Shown here: one piece after another, positions 10,462 through 20,778 of the stretch | Position numbering within the stretch: position 1 is the stretch's first letter | Layout of the letters: each line of letters begins with the position of its first letter | From: Mycosphaerella arachidis | Lineage: Eukaryota > Ascomycota > Dothideomycetes > Mycosphaerellales > Mycosphaerellaceae | Reading direction: 5' to 3' | Length of the DNA: 64,000 bases | NCBI GenBank assembly: GCA_001297265.1 | Contig: LIHB01000066.1 | Location: 1-64,000, forward strand | Made by a program: the position numbers and the translations under genes | Notes under the pieces: model-generated | Told to the model about the DNA's origin: nothing | The model's database searches: none | What the model saw: the letters and a program-made list of their open reading frames with translations, nothing else

Positions 10462-11904
10462 GTTTGCAATTACGGACTTGTTTGGTGCGAAGTTGCTGTT
10501 GTGGCTGAGACTGACGCCTTCTCCCCACAACTATATATGTATTCACAGACATATCCCAAACTTGCCTACCTTCATCATATCGCTACGTCATGCCTGGTTG
10601 GAATGCCAATCTGTGAATGCGCTGTCCAAGACTTGTCTCATGGACTGCCACGAGGACGCGCGGGTCTTCTGCCAACACTGCCATGGCCGGATAGCGTGAT
10701 TTAGGCAATTAGAACAACCATGAAACCTGAAGTCGGCAGAGGTATGACGGTTCGGCTGTACGATGGTCGGCAGTGGCCCAATGGAAGAGTGGAGCGCTGT
10801 GGCGCCGCAAGTCTCAGTTGGCAAGCACAACAAGGGCGGGCAGACATCATGCGCTCGTTTCTGACATGTCGGCGATGATGCGATGTGGCCACCAGACGCG
10901 TCATGTCGCTGCAGAGGCGAAGAAATTCTTGCTGTGGCGTCAGTACGATAGAATCTACATGTATGGTATGGTGCTGGGAGGAGAATCACGTCGTTGCTGG
11001 GGGATTCTCGTTTTGAACAGGGTCCAATGACGCCACGCTTGTTGACTCTGTTGACGTTGCGTACAACGAAACATGATCTGAACGACATCTCGGACGGTTT
11101 GCTGGCAGTCATGTCACGAAGTACAGCACAGCTCATCGGGAAAGGGAACAATGTGACAACCGTCGGCTGTTGCCATCTCAGCGAACAGTCTGTTCACTCT
11201 GTCTACCCGACCACGGACATGGCCTGCATACGATCAGCACTCGCGACGTTCCCAGAACACACATACACAGCCACAGCCTCTCCATCTCGACGAATGATTA
11301 CATGTGCAGAAGAAGCCCAGGGACACGTCAATAGCCGATCCGACTATTGCCTTCGCGTATCATCATAATCAACCGATTGGGGAATCGTCCTTACACACAT
11401 CTTAGGATGAACCGCAAGAAAAAAGCACAGCAGATGCAAGTGGAAAGCGTTGGACAACCAGTAAGGATCAACGTGAAGAAGACACGCGGTAATGCCATTC
11501 GACTTTATGACTGCAAAGCATAGTTTTACTTCGGCGACGGTGACAGACCTCGCTATCGCTCCACACTCCCGATCAGATCTCGTGAGCAGCTCAAGGAGCG
11601 CTCTTGCTGTCGTAGGCACTTGGCCATGCGCGGAGCCCTTCGTCGAGGGTTGAGACTGTTCGCATTTAGGTCGCGAGCCAGCGTCTTCAAGTACATCGCT
11701 TCACCTTGATAAGAAGCGAAGCGCTCGGCGGCGATTGACTGTGCGGCCAACTCTCGCTCTTCATGCTGAGTCCTAAGTACGCTCGCAGTGGGGTCAGCTC
11801 AGGAAAGAATGTTACACAACAGCTATGAGCAATGGGAAGAGCAGTGTACGCGATGCTTGAACATAGCACTGCTGACCTGAAACGTACTGACTTCGAGCTT
11901 CAAT
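10462..11904. other. Long intergenic region, no confident gene
   Basis: An open frame of 187 codons at 10588-11151 on the minus strand has biased composition and no recognisable motif. A minus-strand stretch near 11553-11780 reads as a charged helix (for example AAQSIAAERFASYQGEAMYL) but has no start in context and no splice partner I can support. Neither is called as a gene. Confidence 0.4.
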
Positions 11905-12620
11905 ATGGGCGCTAGCATACATATAGTTCAGAACCAAGGCATATACCATGCCCTACCAACCTTTTCAAACTCCGTCCGCTCCCTTACAGCCCTCGTGATG
12001 GGCGCAAATGGCATCTCCGGCTATCATATGGTCAAAGTCCTGGCCGCAGCACCTGAGCGCTGGAAGAAGATCTACTGCCTCTCTCGCGGCTCACTGCCCG
12101 ACTACTTCTTCTCAGACCTCGGTCAGGGAGCAGACCGTGCCGAGCACACTACCATGGACTTCCTGACTGATGTGGAGACGATCGCGAAACAGCTCGACAA
12201 GATCGACCATGTAGACCATGTCTTCTTCTTCTCGTACATGCAGCCGGAAGGCGAGAAAGGTGGGGTGTCCTCGATGTGCTCTGACGCTGATGCGTCGGTG
12301 AATGTCAATGTCAAGCTGTTGAGGAACTTTCCTTGATGGGCTCACGTCAGCGAACTTGACACCTCTAAGCGGTTCATGTGCAGACAGGCGCGAAGCATTA
12401 TGGCTTTCACATGGGCCCTACAACAAATCCGTTGTTCGAGACAGATCCGCGAGTATCTCAAGGCGCCATACCATGTTCTTGGCTGAGCAGCGATCTCGTT
12501 ATCTCGTGACCGTTGCATTGGGATGCGACGCGGTGGCAGTGCTTACACCTTCCCAATGCGAAGAGCTGGCCGGTCGAAGCTTCCGAAGTCGGCAAGAAAG
12601 TAAGTCGTGCCTTCTCAACT
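11905..12620 (+). pseudogene. PRISE-type short-chain dehydrogenase pseudogene
   Basis: The first 143 codons read MGASIHIVQNQGIYHALPTF, then LVMGANGISGYHMVKVLAAA, ERWKKIYCLSRG and DHVFFFSYMQPEGEKG. This is the N-terminal Rossmann half of fungal progesterone-5-beta-reductase/iridoid-synthase-like (PRISE) SDRs, normally about 380-420 residues. The frame closes at 12336, but homology continues in other frames: LDGLTSANLTP (about 12332-12364), then KRF, then QTGAKHYGFHMGPTTNPLFE (about 12382-12441). At least three frameshifts lie within 100 bp. Beyond about 12450 homology fades and the catalytic C-terminus is lost. It is a recent-looking relic, since its first third is intact. Confidence 0.85.
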
Positions 12621-12943
12621 TTACCTTATACAGCACACTCAACTTCTGCGAACACACAGCACATTCACTGGTCACCTTGACTGCACATAGAAACTTTCGC
12701 CGTCTACCAGATTCTTGGAAGATCCTTCTCAGATTGCGAAGAGTCCGTTACGCATCGCGTATAGTCGGTGTGACTGCAATCCTTGCTGCAATGGTTCATG
12801 CCCCCGCTTCAGCCCCGCGTCTCTGTTGATGCAGCTCAGCGGAGAGCAAGCAACACATCACTTGGATAGAAACGCCAACCGCCGGGTAATGTAAAGAGCA
12901 AGAGTAAGTACTCCTCATACTGTTGTCCACCTTCGTCATCCTC

Positions 12944-12967
12944 CTTTCCTTTCCTTTCCTTTCCTTT
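12944..12967 (+). promoter_or_regulatory. Pyrimidine tract upstream of dihydroxyacetone kinase
   Basis: Five consecutive TTTCC units end about 28 bp before the start codon of the kinase. Pyrimidine-rich tracts just 5' of highly expressed fungal genes often mark the transcription start region; that role here is inferred. Confidence 0.5.
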
Positions 12968-12995
12968 GCAATTATTTCGTACTTCATCTGCAACA

Positions 12996-14750
12996 ATGAC
13001 TTCCAAACACTTCATCAACGACCCCGCGAAGCTGGTCAACGACGCCCTAAAAAGCATCACACATACCAACCCAAACACAGCCCTAGACGCCGACAACAAA
13101 ATCATCTACCTCCGTCCCGATGCCTCCCAACCACAAGTCTCCATCGTCTCGGGCGGCGGCTCCGGCCACGAGCCTTCTTTCGCTGCTTTTGTCGGTCCAG
13201 GCCTCCTCTCCGGCGCAGTGGCGGGAACAATTTTCGCATCACCATCTGCAGAACAGGTCCGACGATGTATCCTCTCCCGTGTAGAGAAGAGTAAAGGAGT
13301 TCTAGTCGTGGTAATGAACTACACGGGCGACGTGCTGAACTTCGGGATGGCAGTGGAGAAAGCGAAAGCGGCAGGGATTCCCTGTGAGATGGTTGTGATG
13401 GGCGATGATGCGGGTGTGGGAAAGGCGAAGGGCGGGAAAGTGGGGAGGCGAGGGATCGCGGGAACGGTCTTGGTGCATAAGGTTGCTGGGGCATTGGCGA
13501 GGGAGGGGGCCAGTTTGGAGCAGGTTCATAAAGCTGCGCAGACGGTGGCGGATAATACGGTTAGTATTGGGAGCAGTTTGAGTCATGTGCATGTTCCGGG
13601 GAGGGCGAAGGCGGAGGTGGACGGAGAGTTGAAGGATGGGGAGGTGGAGGTGGGGATGGGGATACATAATGAGGATGGATATGAGAGGGTTGAGGCGGAT
13701 TTGCCGAGGACTGTGGAGACGATGTTGCGGTATATGTTGGATGTCAGTGATGAGGATCGTGGGTTCTTGAAATTGACTAGTTCCGACGAGACGGTGTTAC
13801 TCGTCAACAATCTAGGAGGCGTCAGTCCGCTCGAGATGGGCGGGATAACGACTGAAATCTTGGAACAGCTGGAAAAGACGTACAGCATTAAGCCGGCCAG
13901 GATCCTCTCAGGCACCTTCATGACCTCCCTCAACGGCCTAGGCTTCTCCATCTCACTCCTGAAAGTGACACAGCTCGGCGTCGACAAAACCATGATCGAA
14001 CTCCTGGACGCACCTTCAGAAGCAGCCGGCTGGTCCGCAGCAATCAGCACCAGGACCTGGTCCAACCCACCAACCAAGACCCTCGACCAAGCGGCAGGAG
14101 CCGGTATCGACAACAAGCCCTGCGGCCTTCAGATCGACCCCAAGCAAGCCACCAAAGCCCTAACCTACGCCCTTGACCGCGTGATCAAAGCCGAACAAGA
14201 CATAACCCGCTACGACACAGTCGTAGGCGACGGCGACTGCGGCATCGGCCTAAAGCGCGGCGCAGAAGGAATAAAACAACAACTCGCCAGCTCGAGCTCT
14301 CACTCCGACGCAGCCCTCTTCCTCGACGCCATCATCGACACAGTAGAAACAACCATGGACGGCACATCCGGCGCTCTATACGCCATCTTCCTCAACGCCC
14401 TCGCCTCCGGCCTGCGAGAACAAGGCGGCAGCTCAGGCGATGCTGACCCCCAAATATGGGCGACGGCGCTGAACAAGGCGATGGGGACTTTGGCCAAGTA
14501 TACGCCTGCGAAGCCGGGGGACAGAACTCTGGTTGATGCGCTGGCGCCGTTTGTGGAGGAGTTGGGGAAGAGTGCGGATGTGGAGAAGGCGGCGCGAGCT
14601 GCTGAGGAGGGGGCGAGGGCGACGAAGGGGATGAAGGCTAGTTTAGGCAGGACGGTGTATGTGGGTGGGAGTGGGTTTGAGGAGGTTCCGGATCCGGGGG
14701 CTCATGGGTTGAGTGAGTTCTTGAATGGGCTGGCGGACGGGTTGAGATGA
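12996..14750 (+). CDS. DAK1: Dihydroxyacetone kinase
   Basis: Single exon, 584 residues, the usual length of ATP-dependent fungal Dak proteins. It phosphorylates dihydroxyacetone to dihydroxyacetone phosphate in the cytosol, serving glycerol use and detoxification. The N-terminal DakK domain has SGGGSGHEP at residues 52-60 and the substrate-binding histidine in GMGIHNEDGYE (His224). The C-terminal DakL domain has the Mg-ATP aspartate motif GDGDCGIG from 411. I chose the start at 12996 (CAACAATGACTTCC). An upstream in-frame ATG at 12966 would add ten residues from within the pyrimidine-rich leader and is less likely. Confidence 0.95.
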   Translation: MTSKHFINDPAKLVNDALKSITHTNPNTALDADNKIIYLRPDASQPQVSIVSGGGSGHEPSFAAFVGPGLLSGAVAGTIFASPSAEQVRRCILSRVEKSKGVLVVVMNYTGDVLNFGMAVEKAKAAGIPCEMVVMGDDAGVGKAKGGKVGRRGIAGTVLVHKVAGALAREGASLEQVHKAAQTVADNTVSIGSSLSHVHVPGRAKAEVDGELKDGEVEVGMGIHNEDGYERVEADLPRTVETMLRYMLDVSDEDRGFLKLTSSDETVLLVNNLGGVSPLEMGGITTEILEQLEKTYSIKPARILSGTFMTSLNGLGFSISLLKVTQLGVDKTMIELLDAPSEAAGWSAAISTRTWSNPPTKTLDQAAGAGIDNKPCGLQIDPKQATKALTYALDRVIKAEQDITRYDTVVGDGDCGIGLKRGAEGIKQQLASSSSHSDAALFLDAIIDTVETTMDGTSGALYAIFLNALASGLREQGGSSGDADPQIWATALNKAMGTLAKYTPAKPGDRTLVDALAPFVEELGKSADVEKAARAAEEGARATKGMKASLGRTVYVGGSGFEEVPDPGAHGLSEFLNGLADGLR

Positions 14751-15134
14751 TGGTCGTGACTCCTGTATCTAGCTGTTTGTGAGCAGCTTAATGCATACTT
14801 GGTTCAACATCATCGGCGCCTGGCGATGGCCGCTTTGCAGCGCGGTGATAACTTGTCATCGGGAGCTCAAAGTCTGGGCATGGCTTTTGCGTTAGCCTGC
14901 TAAGTCTAGGCACTTACAATGCTGTGGTTTGTTCGTACCTCAAGACCATGCTTTCCTGCTGGTCGCCTCATCGTACAACCGCCTTAACGCCAAAAAGTAC
15001 TGCCTGTATTTGCATAAAGCATCCCTGACCTCGGAAGCAGGCCTAGCCGCAACGTGCTCATGTCCCCTATCGCGCGCACATGCTCCATGCGACGCATGTT
15101 GCAGAAATTTTCCTCTCCCTCCGGTCTATCCCAC
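14751..15134. other. Convergent intergenic region, nothing seen
   Basis: It lies between the 3' ends of the kinase and Sm-D2 genes and should hold both terminators. No repeat or RNA gene was recognised. Confidence 0.5.
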
Positions 15135-15561
15135 TCAACTCAACAACACCAAAATAACACTATCACCCCTCAAAAACATCTTACTAATAAACCTATCCTT
15201 ATTCACCGCCCGTCCCTTCTTCCCATCGGCCAGCCGCGGAATCTCCGTCCACATCTCCTTGACATTCTCCAGCACCATGTTGCAGTGTCGGTCGAAGGCT
15301 TTGACGCGCGCGAGCAGTTTGCGGTTGTTGCGGCAGGAGATGAGGACTTGGGTGTGTTGGCGGACGGCGGTTTGGAGGAGGGACAACGGGCCGGAGGTGA
15401 ATTCGTGTTGTTCGAGGAGGCCGATTTCGTACTCGCTGGGGGGGTGGAGGGTTAGTGTAGGTACGGATAGGAAGGCGAGAGGGAAGAGCGTACGTGAGTT
15501 CTGCGCGGGGTTTGCCGAGGAGTTCTTGGATTTTTGCGTCGGAGGATGGGGCGGCGGCCAT
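15135..15561 (-). CDS. SMD2: Small nuclear ribonucleoprotein Sm-D2
   Basis: Two exons, 15561-15494 and 15435-15135, with a 58-bp intron (GTACGC...CCCAG), give 122 residues. Sm-D2 is part of the heptameric Sm ring that binds U1, U2, U4 and U5 snRNAs in the spliceosome. The N-terminal helix IQELLGKPRAEL spans the splice junction. The Sm1 motif follows as FTSGPLSLLQTAV...TQVLISCRNNRKLLARVKAF and DRHCNMVLENVKEMW, and Sm2 is KMFLRGDSVILVL. The Sm insert VNKDRFIS is present. It ends in LLS where many homologues end in LRS or LRN. Identity is certain from these motifs. Confidence 0.95.
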
Positions 15562-16065
15562 TGCGGTGGGTGGTGTTGTGGGTGTCGTGCTGTTGCTTTG
15601 GTGCTGTGGTGCGGTGGGATATGGTTGGTGCTTTGTTGTGGTGGTGATGTTTCATTTGATGCGGCGGAAATTCCGATCGAGATCTTTCGCCAGCCACGCG
15701 TGACGCTAGTCGTGTGAGGAGCTTGGACCACTAACGCGCTCTTGGTACATGTTCAACACCTGCTCTCTATACGCGCTTCTTCACACGACTTCTTCTTCAG
15801 ATTCATATCGCCGGCGACGGCATTGCACGACTGACACGATCCACATGACCATCTGTAGACGGTGTTGTTAATAGGAACCTTCTGCCGCCAACCTGCAATA
15901 CCACTACATGCCACGCAAACATCTCGAGCCGCCCATGTCCAACCAGCACCACTTCCACAGTATGCTGTAGCACGATCGTGCAGCCTCCAGCCCAACCGAG
16001 AGGCGCCTACAAAGAATACTCGCTGTTCGATTTCGAACTCAGCCTCCTACATCAACCTCGACGAG
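15562..16065. promoter_or_regulatory. Divergent promoter region between SMD2 and Ams2/Spt21-like gene
   Basis: About 500 bp separate the two start codons. The upper 200 bp (15862-16065) are open in frame with the Ams2-like gene, but their composition does not look like protein, so I treat them as 5' UTR. Confidence 0.5.
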
Positions 16066-19000
16066 ATGGATTCTGGAGGTTTTGGCGAGGAGGGCTCGCT
16101 TGGTCATCTGCCAACGCGTCCTATGCGGGTCAAGATACTCTATACCTTTGACGCTGAGAATAAGACATCATGTCTGGCGCGTTTTCCCGATCCTCTCAAC
16201 ATACCTGTCGTCTCTATCGATGAACAGTCTCACGTCGGTGTAATCGACCTTCAGCAATGTGTCCAGGCCATGCTCTCGGCTTCTCCGGAGATAATGGCCA
16301 AACTCGAGACTGGTGACTTCACCGTCTACACGTTCGACTATACCGAGCCGGACACTCCGCTGGTAGGCCAAGGTAGATTGTCGGCGTTGCTGGCCCAATC
16401 CGGCACAAACGAAAGCAAGTCGGTGATCACTGGACGCGTTTGCAAGAATACCCAAGCCATGTGGACTGGGGGCGTCAAGGAGATCTTGGAAGTCAAGTTC
16501 AGGTTGACACCGCTGTCTCGCCCGTCGCATAACGAGATGACGAGACATTCAGAGGGCTTCCGAAGTGTTAGTCCGGCGACCTCAACTGGCTTCGACCCAA
16601 ATGCATGGAATGCTTCCCAGCAAAGTAAGGCTCAGCAACACACGAACGATTACTTCAACTTCAATGGCCTGACTTCTGGTGGCGACAACGGTGCAGCTCT
16701 GCTAGAGAACATGTTCGGCATGGGATCCGGGAGTGCTGCAGAGCTTAGCGGACTTCAACATCAAGGAGCCGTGGGGGTCTCTGAGACCCTGTCAGACGCT
16801 GCCTATGGGTTCAACCCCGCATTCTCTGCTCACTCTCACAGCGCACCAGGCAGCCGAATGGGAAGCCCAGTGATGCATTCTGGATCCAGCTCTCTGAACG
16901 ACTCGCTACGTCATCAGAGCTTTTCAGGTCAAACATCGAATCTGGCGGAACAACACCGGCCCGATTCACGTGCAAGTGTGCGAAGTGAAACCAGTCTATC
17001 CGGTCACCAACGCCAAGCATCCACACAATCCTTCCACGAGCAACAGGCCGAACATCAAACAGGAGTCTTCTACAATGAAGATGGCCAAGCACGCAAGCGT
17101 GCAAAGGTCATGCAGGCGGACTGGCGTGGGAAGTCGTCGTTTGGCACCAAGACTAGAGATCTTCGTGTCACGGCTGCCACAGCCTCATCGATGCATATGC
17201 ATCGACCAATTGCCAAGCGACCATCAGCGCCTGGTACTGACCTCGAGCCGCCGCCTCGTGTACCGACACCTGTGCCGCAGCGCAAGATCCTGCCGCGACC
17301 GTCGATGCAACCGACCACCTCGCGAAGCATGTTGAGGCAGGCGTCTACCGTCGACTCGGACTTCATGTCTGATGCCGACCAGATGTCAGATGCGTTGAGC
17401 TCGCCTGAGGGAAGCTCGCCGGCCAATAGTGTTGCTGCAGATGGAACTCCCATGGACATTCCTTCATCGCCTCCTCTCATCCCCGGCTACAACCTGCCGA
17501 CTCCAAGTAGTCCTGGTCTGCCGACCTTGTCATCTCGGATGATAGATAGTGGATATATGAGTGGTGCAATCATGGAAAGCATGGAGGATGATGAGAATAG
17601 GAGTCCAGATGCTGAGGACTTGGAGATGGCAGCAAAGTACAGAGCACGCAGTCACCAGGCAGACCCCGTCGTTAAAATTGAGGGGGAAGCGACTAGTGAT
17701 GCGCCCATCTACTCAATGGAGCTTGCGCCGAGGAGTGAGTTGAGCGGGGATGTCCACGCTTCGGACTTGCTATCGAGCCAGGCTCAAGGCAACCAAGGGT
17801 ATGTTGACAATAACCTTCTTCGGGACCTCTTCGGAGAGACTGCTGAGCATGACGAGCAATTTAAGGACTAATTGGCTGGCCCAGACATCAATCGCGCCGT
17901 GTTGCACCACTGAAACGCTCCACGACTTCAGACGTCCGCCCCATTCTTCCTCGAGGTGATGTAACTAAACCTGAGGCCGCGGTCTCGAGACGTGGTTCGC
18001 TCGCACTACCACCAAAGCCGATAGCACGAGCCGCGTCGCAGGACCAGACCTCAAAGGCACCGACCAAGCAGAAGCGACAACCTCTGCAGAGATCTCGGAC
18101 GACCTGCAACGACTCTGAAGCCGGTTCTCCTGCACCCAGTGACACCGAAGGTCGTCCGCGTGGTAATGCTCGTTCAGGCTCGGCTGTACCGCGTCGCAAG
18201 CTCATCCAGGACCGCCTGAACGCAAAGATCAGAAACGGTGAAGTGCCCATCTATTGTACGCACTGCGGTGCTATCGAGACAACCACCTGGCGGAAGATGT
18301 ATGTCAAAGTCCTTGACCGCGCGCCTGAGAAGCTGGATGAGATCGAAGGCGAGGGCGAAACGATTGGCATACAAGAATTGGAATGGGACAAGGAGTCTGG
18401 CGAAGTCACCAAGTTCCGTATCCGCAAGTGCATCAAGAATGTCAAGGAGCAAGCGCCTGGCTCTGGCTTTGACGAGGTCAACGTGTGCAATCCATGCGGG
18501 CTCTGGTTCAAGAAGTTCAAGGACATGCGACCCGAGGACCGTTGGCACCGCAAGGTCACCAGGAAGTCGAAAAAGTCGAAGAGCAACGACGACAACGTCA
18601 CCGATGGCATCGAGCCCATGTCAGAGGCGTTCTTCAACGGTCAAGTCGTGCCAGAGGAAGCCATCGAGTCGGGCTCCGCCGATGATGCGCAAGCCGAGAC
18701 TGGCGCTGGGGAGGAAGCTCGTAGTGCTCCTGCACGCCGTCCGCGCGCCCATAGTATGGAGCTTGGACGAGGAAGCGGTGGTGGCAAAGCTGGAGCCGCT
18801 CGCCAGGCCGCCGCTATGGGGCGTGAGATTCAGTCAAGCCCAGTCCACTTTGGTTCACAGCGCAGCCCAATCGAGCTGGATCTCACCCCAGCAAAGCCGA
18901 CACGACGACTTTTGTTCCCTTCGCCAAGACAAAAGGGTGAGGTACGAGATTTGAACGAATGTCCAGACAGCAGACTAGCTTCACGTTCGGGTGAAGATGA

Positions 19001-19670
19001 GCCAGCTGAGAAGCCCGAAGTCAAGGTCATCACCACCGAGGAGACAACTTTGAACGTCTACGAGGCCCTCACATGCGACAAGGAGAACATGGCTCCCCCA
19101 CTTGACGACAACGACCTTGCTCATCTTTTCGAAGGGTCGCCGGGCGCAGTGTTTAAGACTCCACTTCCCAAAACACCATGGAAGAGCACACCACGCTCAC
19201 AGACCTCTATCAATGATCTCTTGAAGACACCGACGCAAAGCAGCCGAAAGCGTAAGGCACTGACACCCAGCCAGAACGCCGCCAACAACGCCGACATGAA
19301 TATGAACGCTAACGACTTTATGACTTCTCCATCTTCGAGCCGCTACTTCCTTCGCTCTACTCCCAGTAGACTTGAGAGAACACCTGGCAACCGCAACGTC
19401 AGTGGTGGCAGCCAGACACACTTGGCCGAGCCATCTCCATTCTCTCGACACCTTGCTGCGATGCTCAGTGATGCTAATGGCATGGGCGATGCTTCTTTCA
19501 CGAGTCCAAGCAGGCAGTACGACTTCAGTGACTTGCCAACGTTCAATACGCCCGGTCGCGACGTCGACTGGAAGGGATTGGACGAGATTTTGAGCAGCGA
19601 GTTTGCTAATTTTGATGATGGAAATGGTGTGAGCTTTGATAGTGAGGCTATCACTGGTGGGCGGGTTTGA
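16066..19670 (+). CDS. Ams2/Spt21-like GATA-type histone gene regulator
   Basis: Two exons, 16066-17798 and 17885-19670, with an 86-bp intron (GTATGT...GGACTAATT...CCCAG), give 1172 residues. The N-terminus (PMRVKILYTFD, PLNIPVVSID, VGVIDLQQCVQAML) matches the Spt21/Ams2 N-terminal domain. After a long disordered Ser/Pro-rich region comes an atypical zinc finger: C702-x2-C705 in YCTHCGAIETTTWRKM and C779-x2-C782 in VCNPCGLWFKK. The intervening loop is about 73 residues rather than 17-18. Ams2 and Spt21 activate core histone genes in S phase; nuclear localisation and that role are inferred from the family. The C-terminus (EILSSEFANFDD) is acidic. The start at 16066 is chosen because MDSGGFGEEG directly precedes the conserved domain. 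Confidence 0.85.
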
Positions 19671-20778
19671 TGGGATGCCTTGCTCTTGTGGCAGCGGTTG
19701 CTTTGCTCGGATGAGGAGATGGGTAGCTTCAATCCTGAGCATAGTATAGTTTATACACCGCCTGTTTCTACGCTAACCTATTCAGTCACTGTCGTGTCCA
19801 TCATGAAAGGTGTTGTTCCCCTTCTATCTCGCAGAGTCTATGGGCAGCCCCCAATCTTCGTCATCACTCAAAATTCGATCAACGCTCTGGCTTTCTAAAA
19901 TGCGTATGCCCGCCCGGCGAGGGCCTACGGTAGGGGGGCCCGGAGGGAGGATCTCGTGGGAAGACCCAAGTGTAGCGGAGGGCTGGCGATGGGTATTCCC
20001 CATTTGGTGGAAGTTGATTCAGCAGTCAGATTGGGGGCTGCCCGTAGATGAAATCGTTAGCTGCCCATATCGCTTCTATTCGCCTCGGCACTTCCAAAGT
20101 AAGGGGGCACACTCGTTACGAAGTGGGTGAATTATTCCTAAGTAGGATAGACAGAAGACAGGGGGTACATAAAGTCTGCTCAGGATTGTAGCTCCGTAGT
20201 AACACAAGATGCTTTGGACACCCAGCCGCCTTTCCGCATATCGCTCCGTCTGATCTTTCATCAGTCTTCGCTTCAACGATCACGTCGGTCCAGGCCCTCT
20301 GCACGTTTGAATATATTGTTAAGCAATATTGATCCGGCATCCACCGCAGAGCCTCGCGTATTCGGCTTTATTTCGTGCGTCTCATAGATGATCATCCCTG
20401 TTCCCCTGCAATCTCGAAACCCGGCCATCCATCGCAACGGCAATTATTATTATCCTTCCACCTGGCCACATCGTGGCGACGCTGGAGCAGATGCATAACG
20501 AGGCAATGGTGATCGATCTATGCTATTCATCTAGCAGACTGGGCATGCTCTGCCTCGAAGTCGGAAGCTCTGTAACACTTGGTGCCCTTGTGCAGGGCGG
20601 GACCAGGATGTGACACGTTCTGGTTAGCCGATCACTATACTTCTTACACGCAAGACAATGCTTCGCCGGCTTCGCGGTATGGCGGGATCTTCTGGACAGG
20701 CTATAACTACACTTCTTGGAGGCCGGAAGCGATAGCCTCTTTTATCTGTTACATCTTGTCAATCCTGCCATCGCAAAG
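19671..20778. other. Intergenic region containing a small inverted-repeat element
   Basis: Apart from the element at 19839-20046 I see only short frames without family signal. The last few hundred bases are the presumed promoter of the GH28 gene. Confidence 0.5.
19839..20046. mobile_element. Candidate TA-flanked MITE with 16-bp inverted ends
   Basis: GGGCAGCCCCCAATCT at 19842-19857 is exactly complementary to 20028-20043. Outside each arm lies one mismatched base and then TA (19839-19840 and 20045-20046), fitting a Tc1/mariner-type target duplication. The roughly 204-bp element is G+C-rich inside and non-coding. It is weaker than the other two elements because the arms are short. Confidence 0.55.

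Noticed and set aside
10588..11151. 187-codon minus-strand frame
   Set aside because: Composition is mixed with many Cys and His, no domain, signal or splice support; chance frame in moderately G+C-rich DNA.
14929..15717. 262-codon plus-strand frame
   Set aside because: It overlaps Sm-D2 on the opposite strand; Sm-D2 is certain.
15862..16065. N-terminal extension of the Ams2/Spt21-like protein
   Set aside because: The frame is open but the 68 residues look like untranslated leader; the conserved domain starts right after the ATG at 16066.
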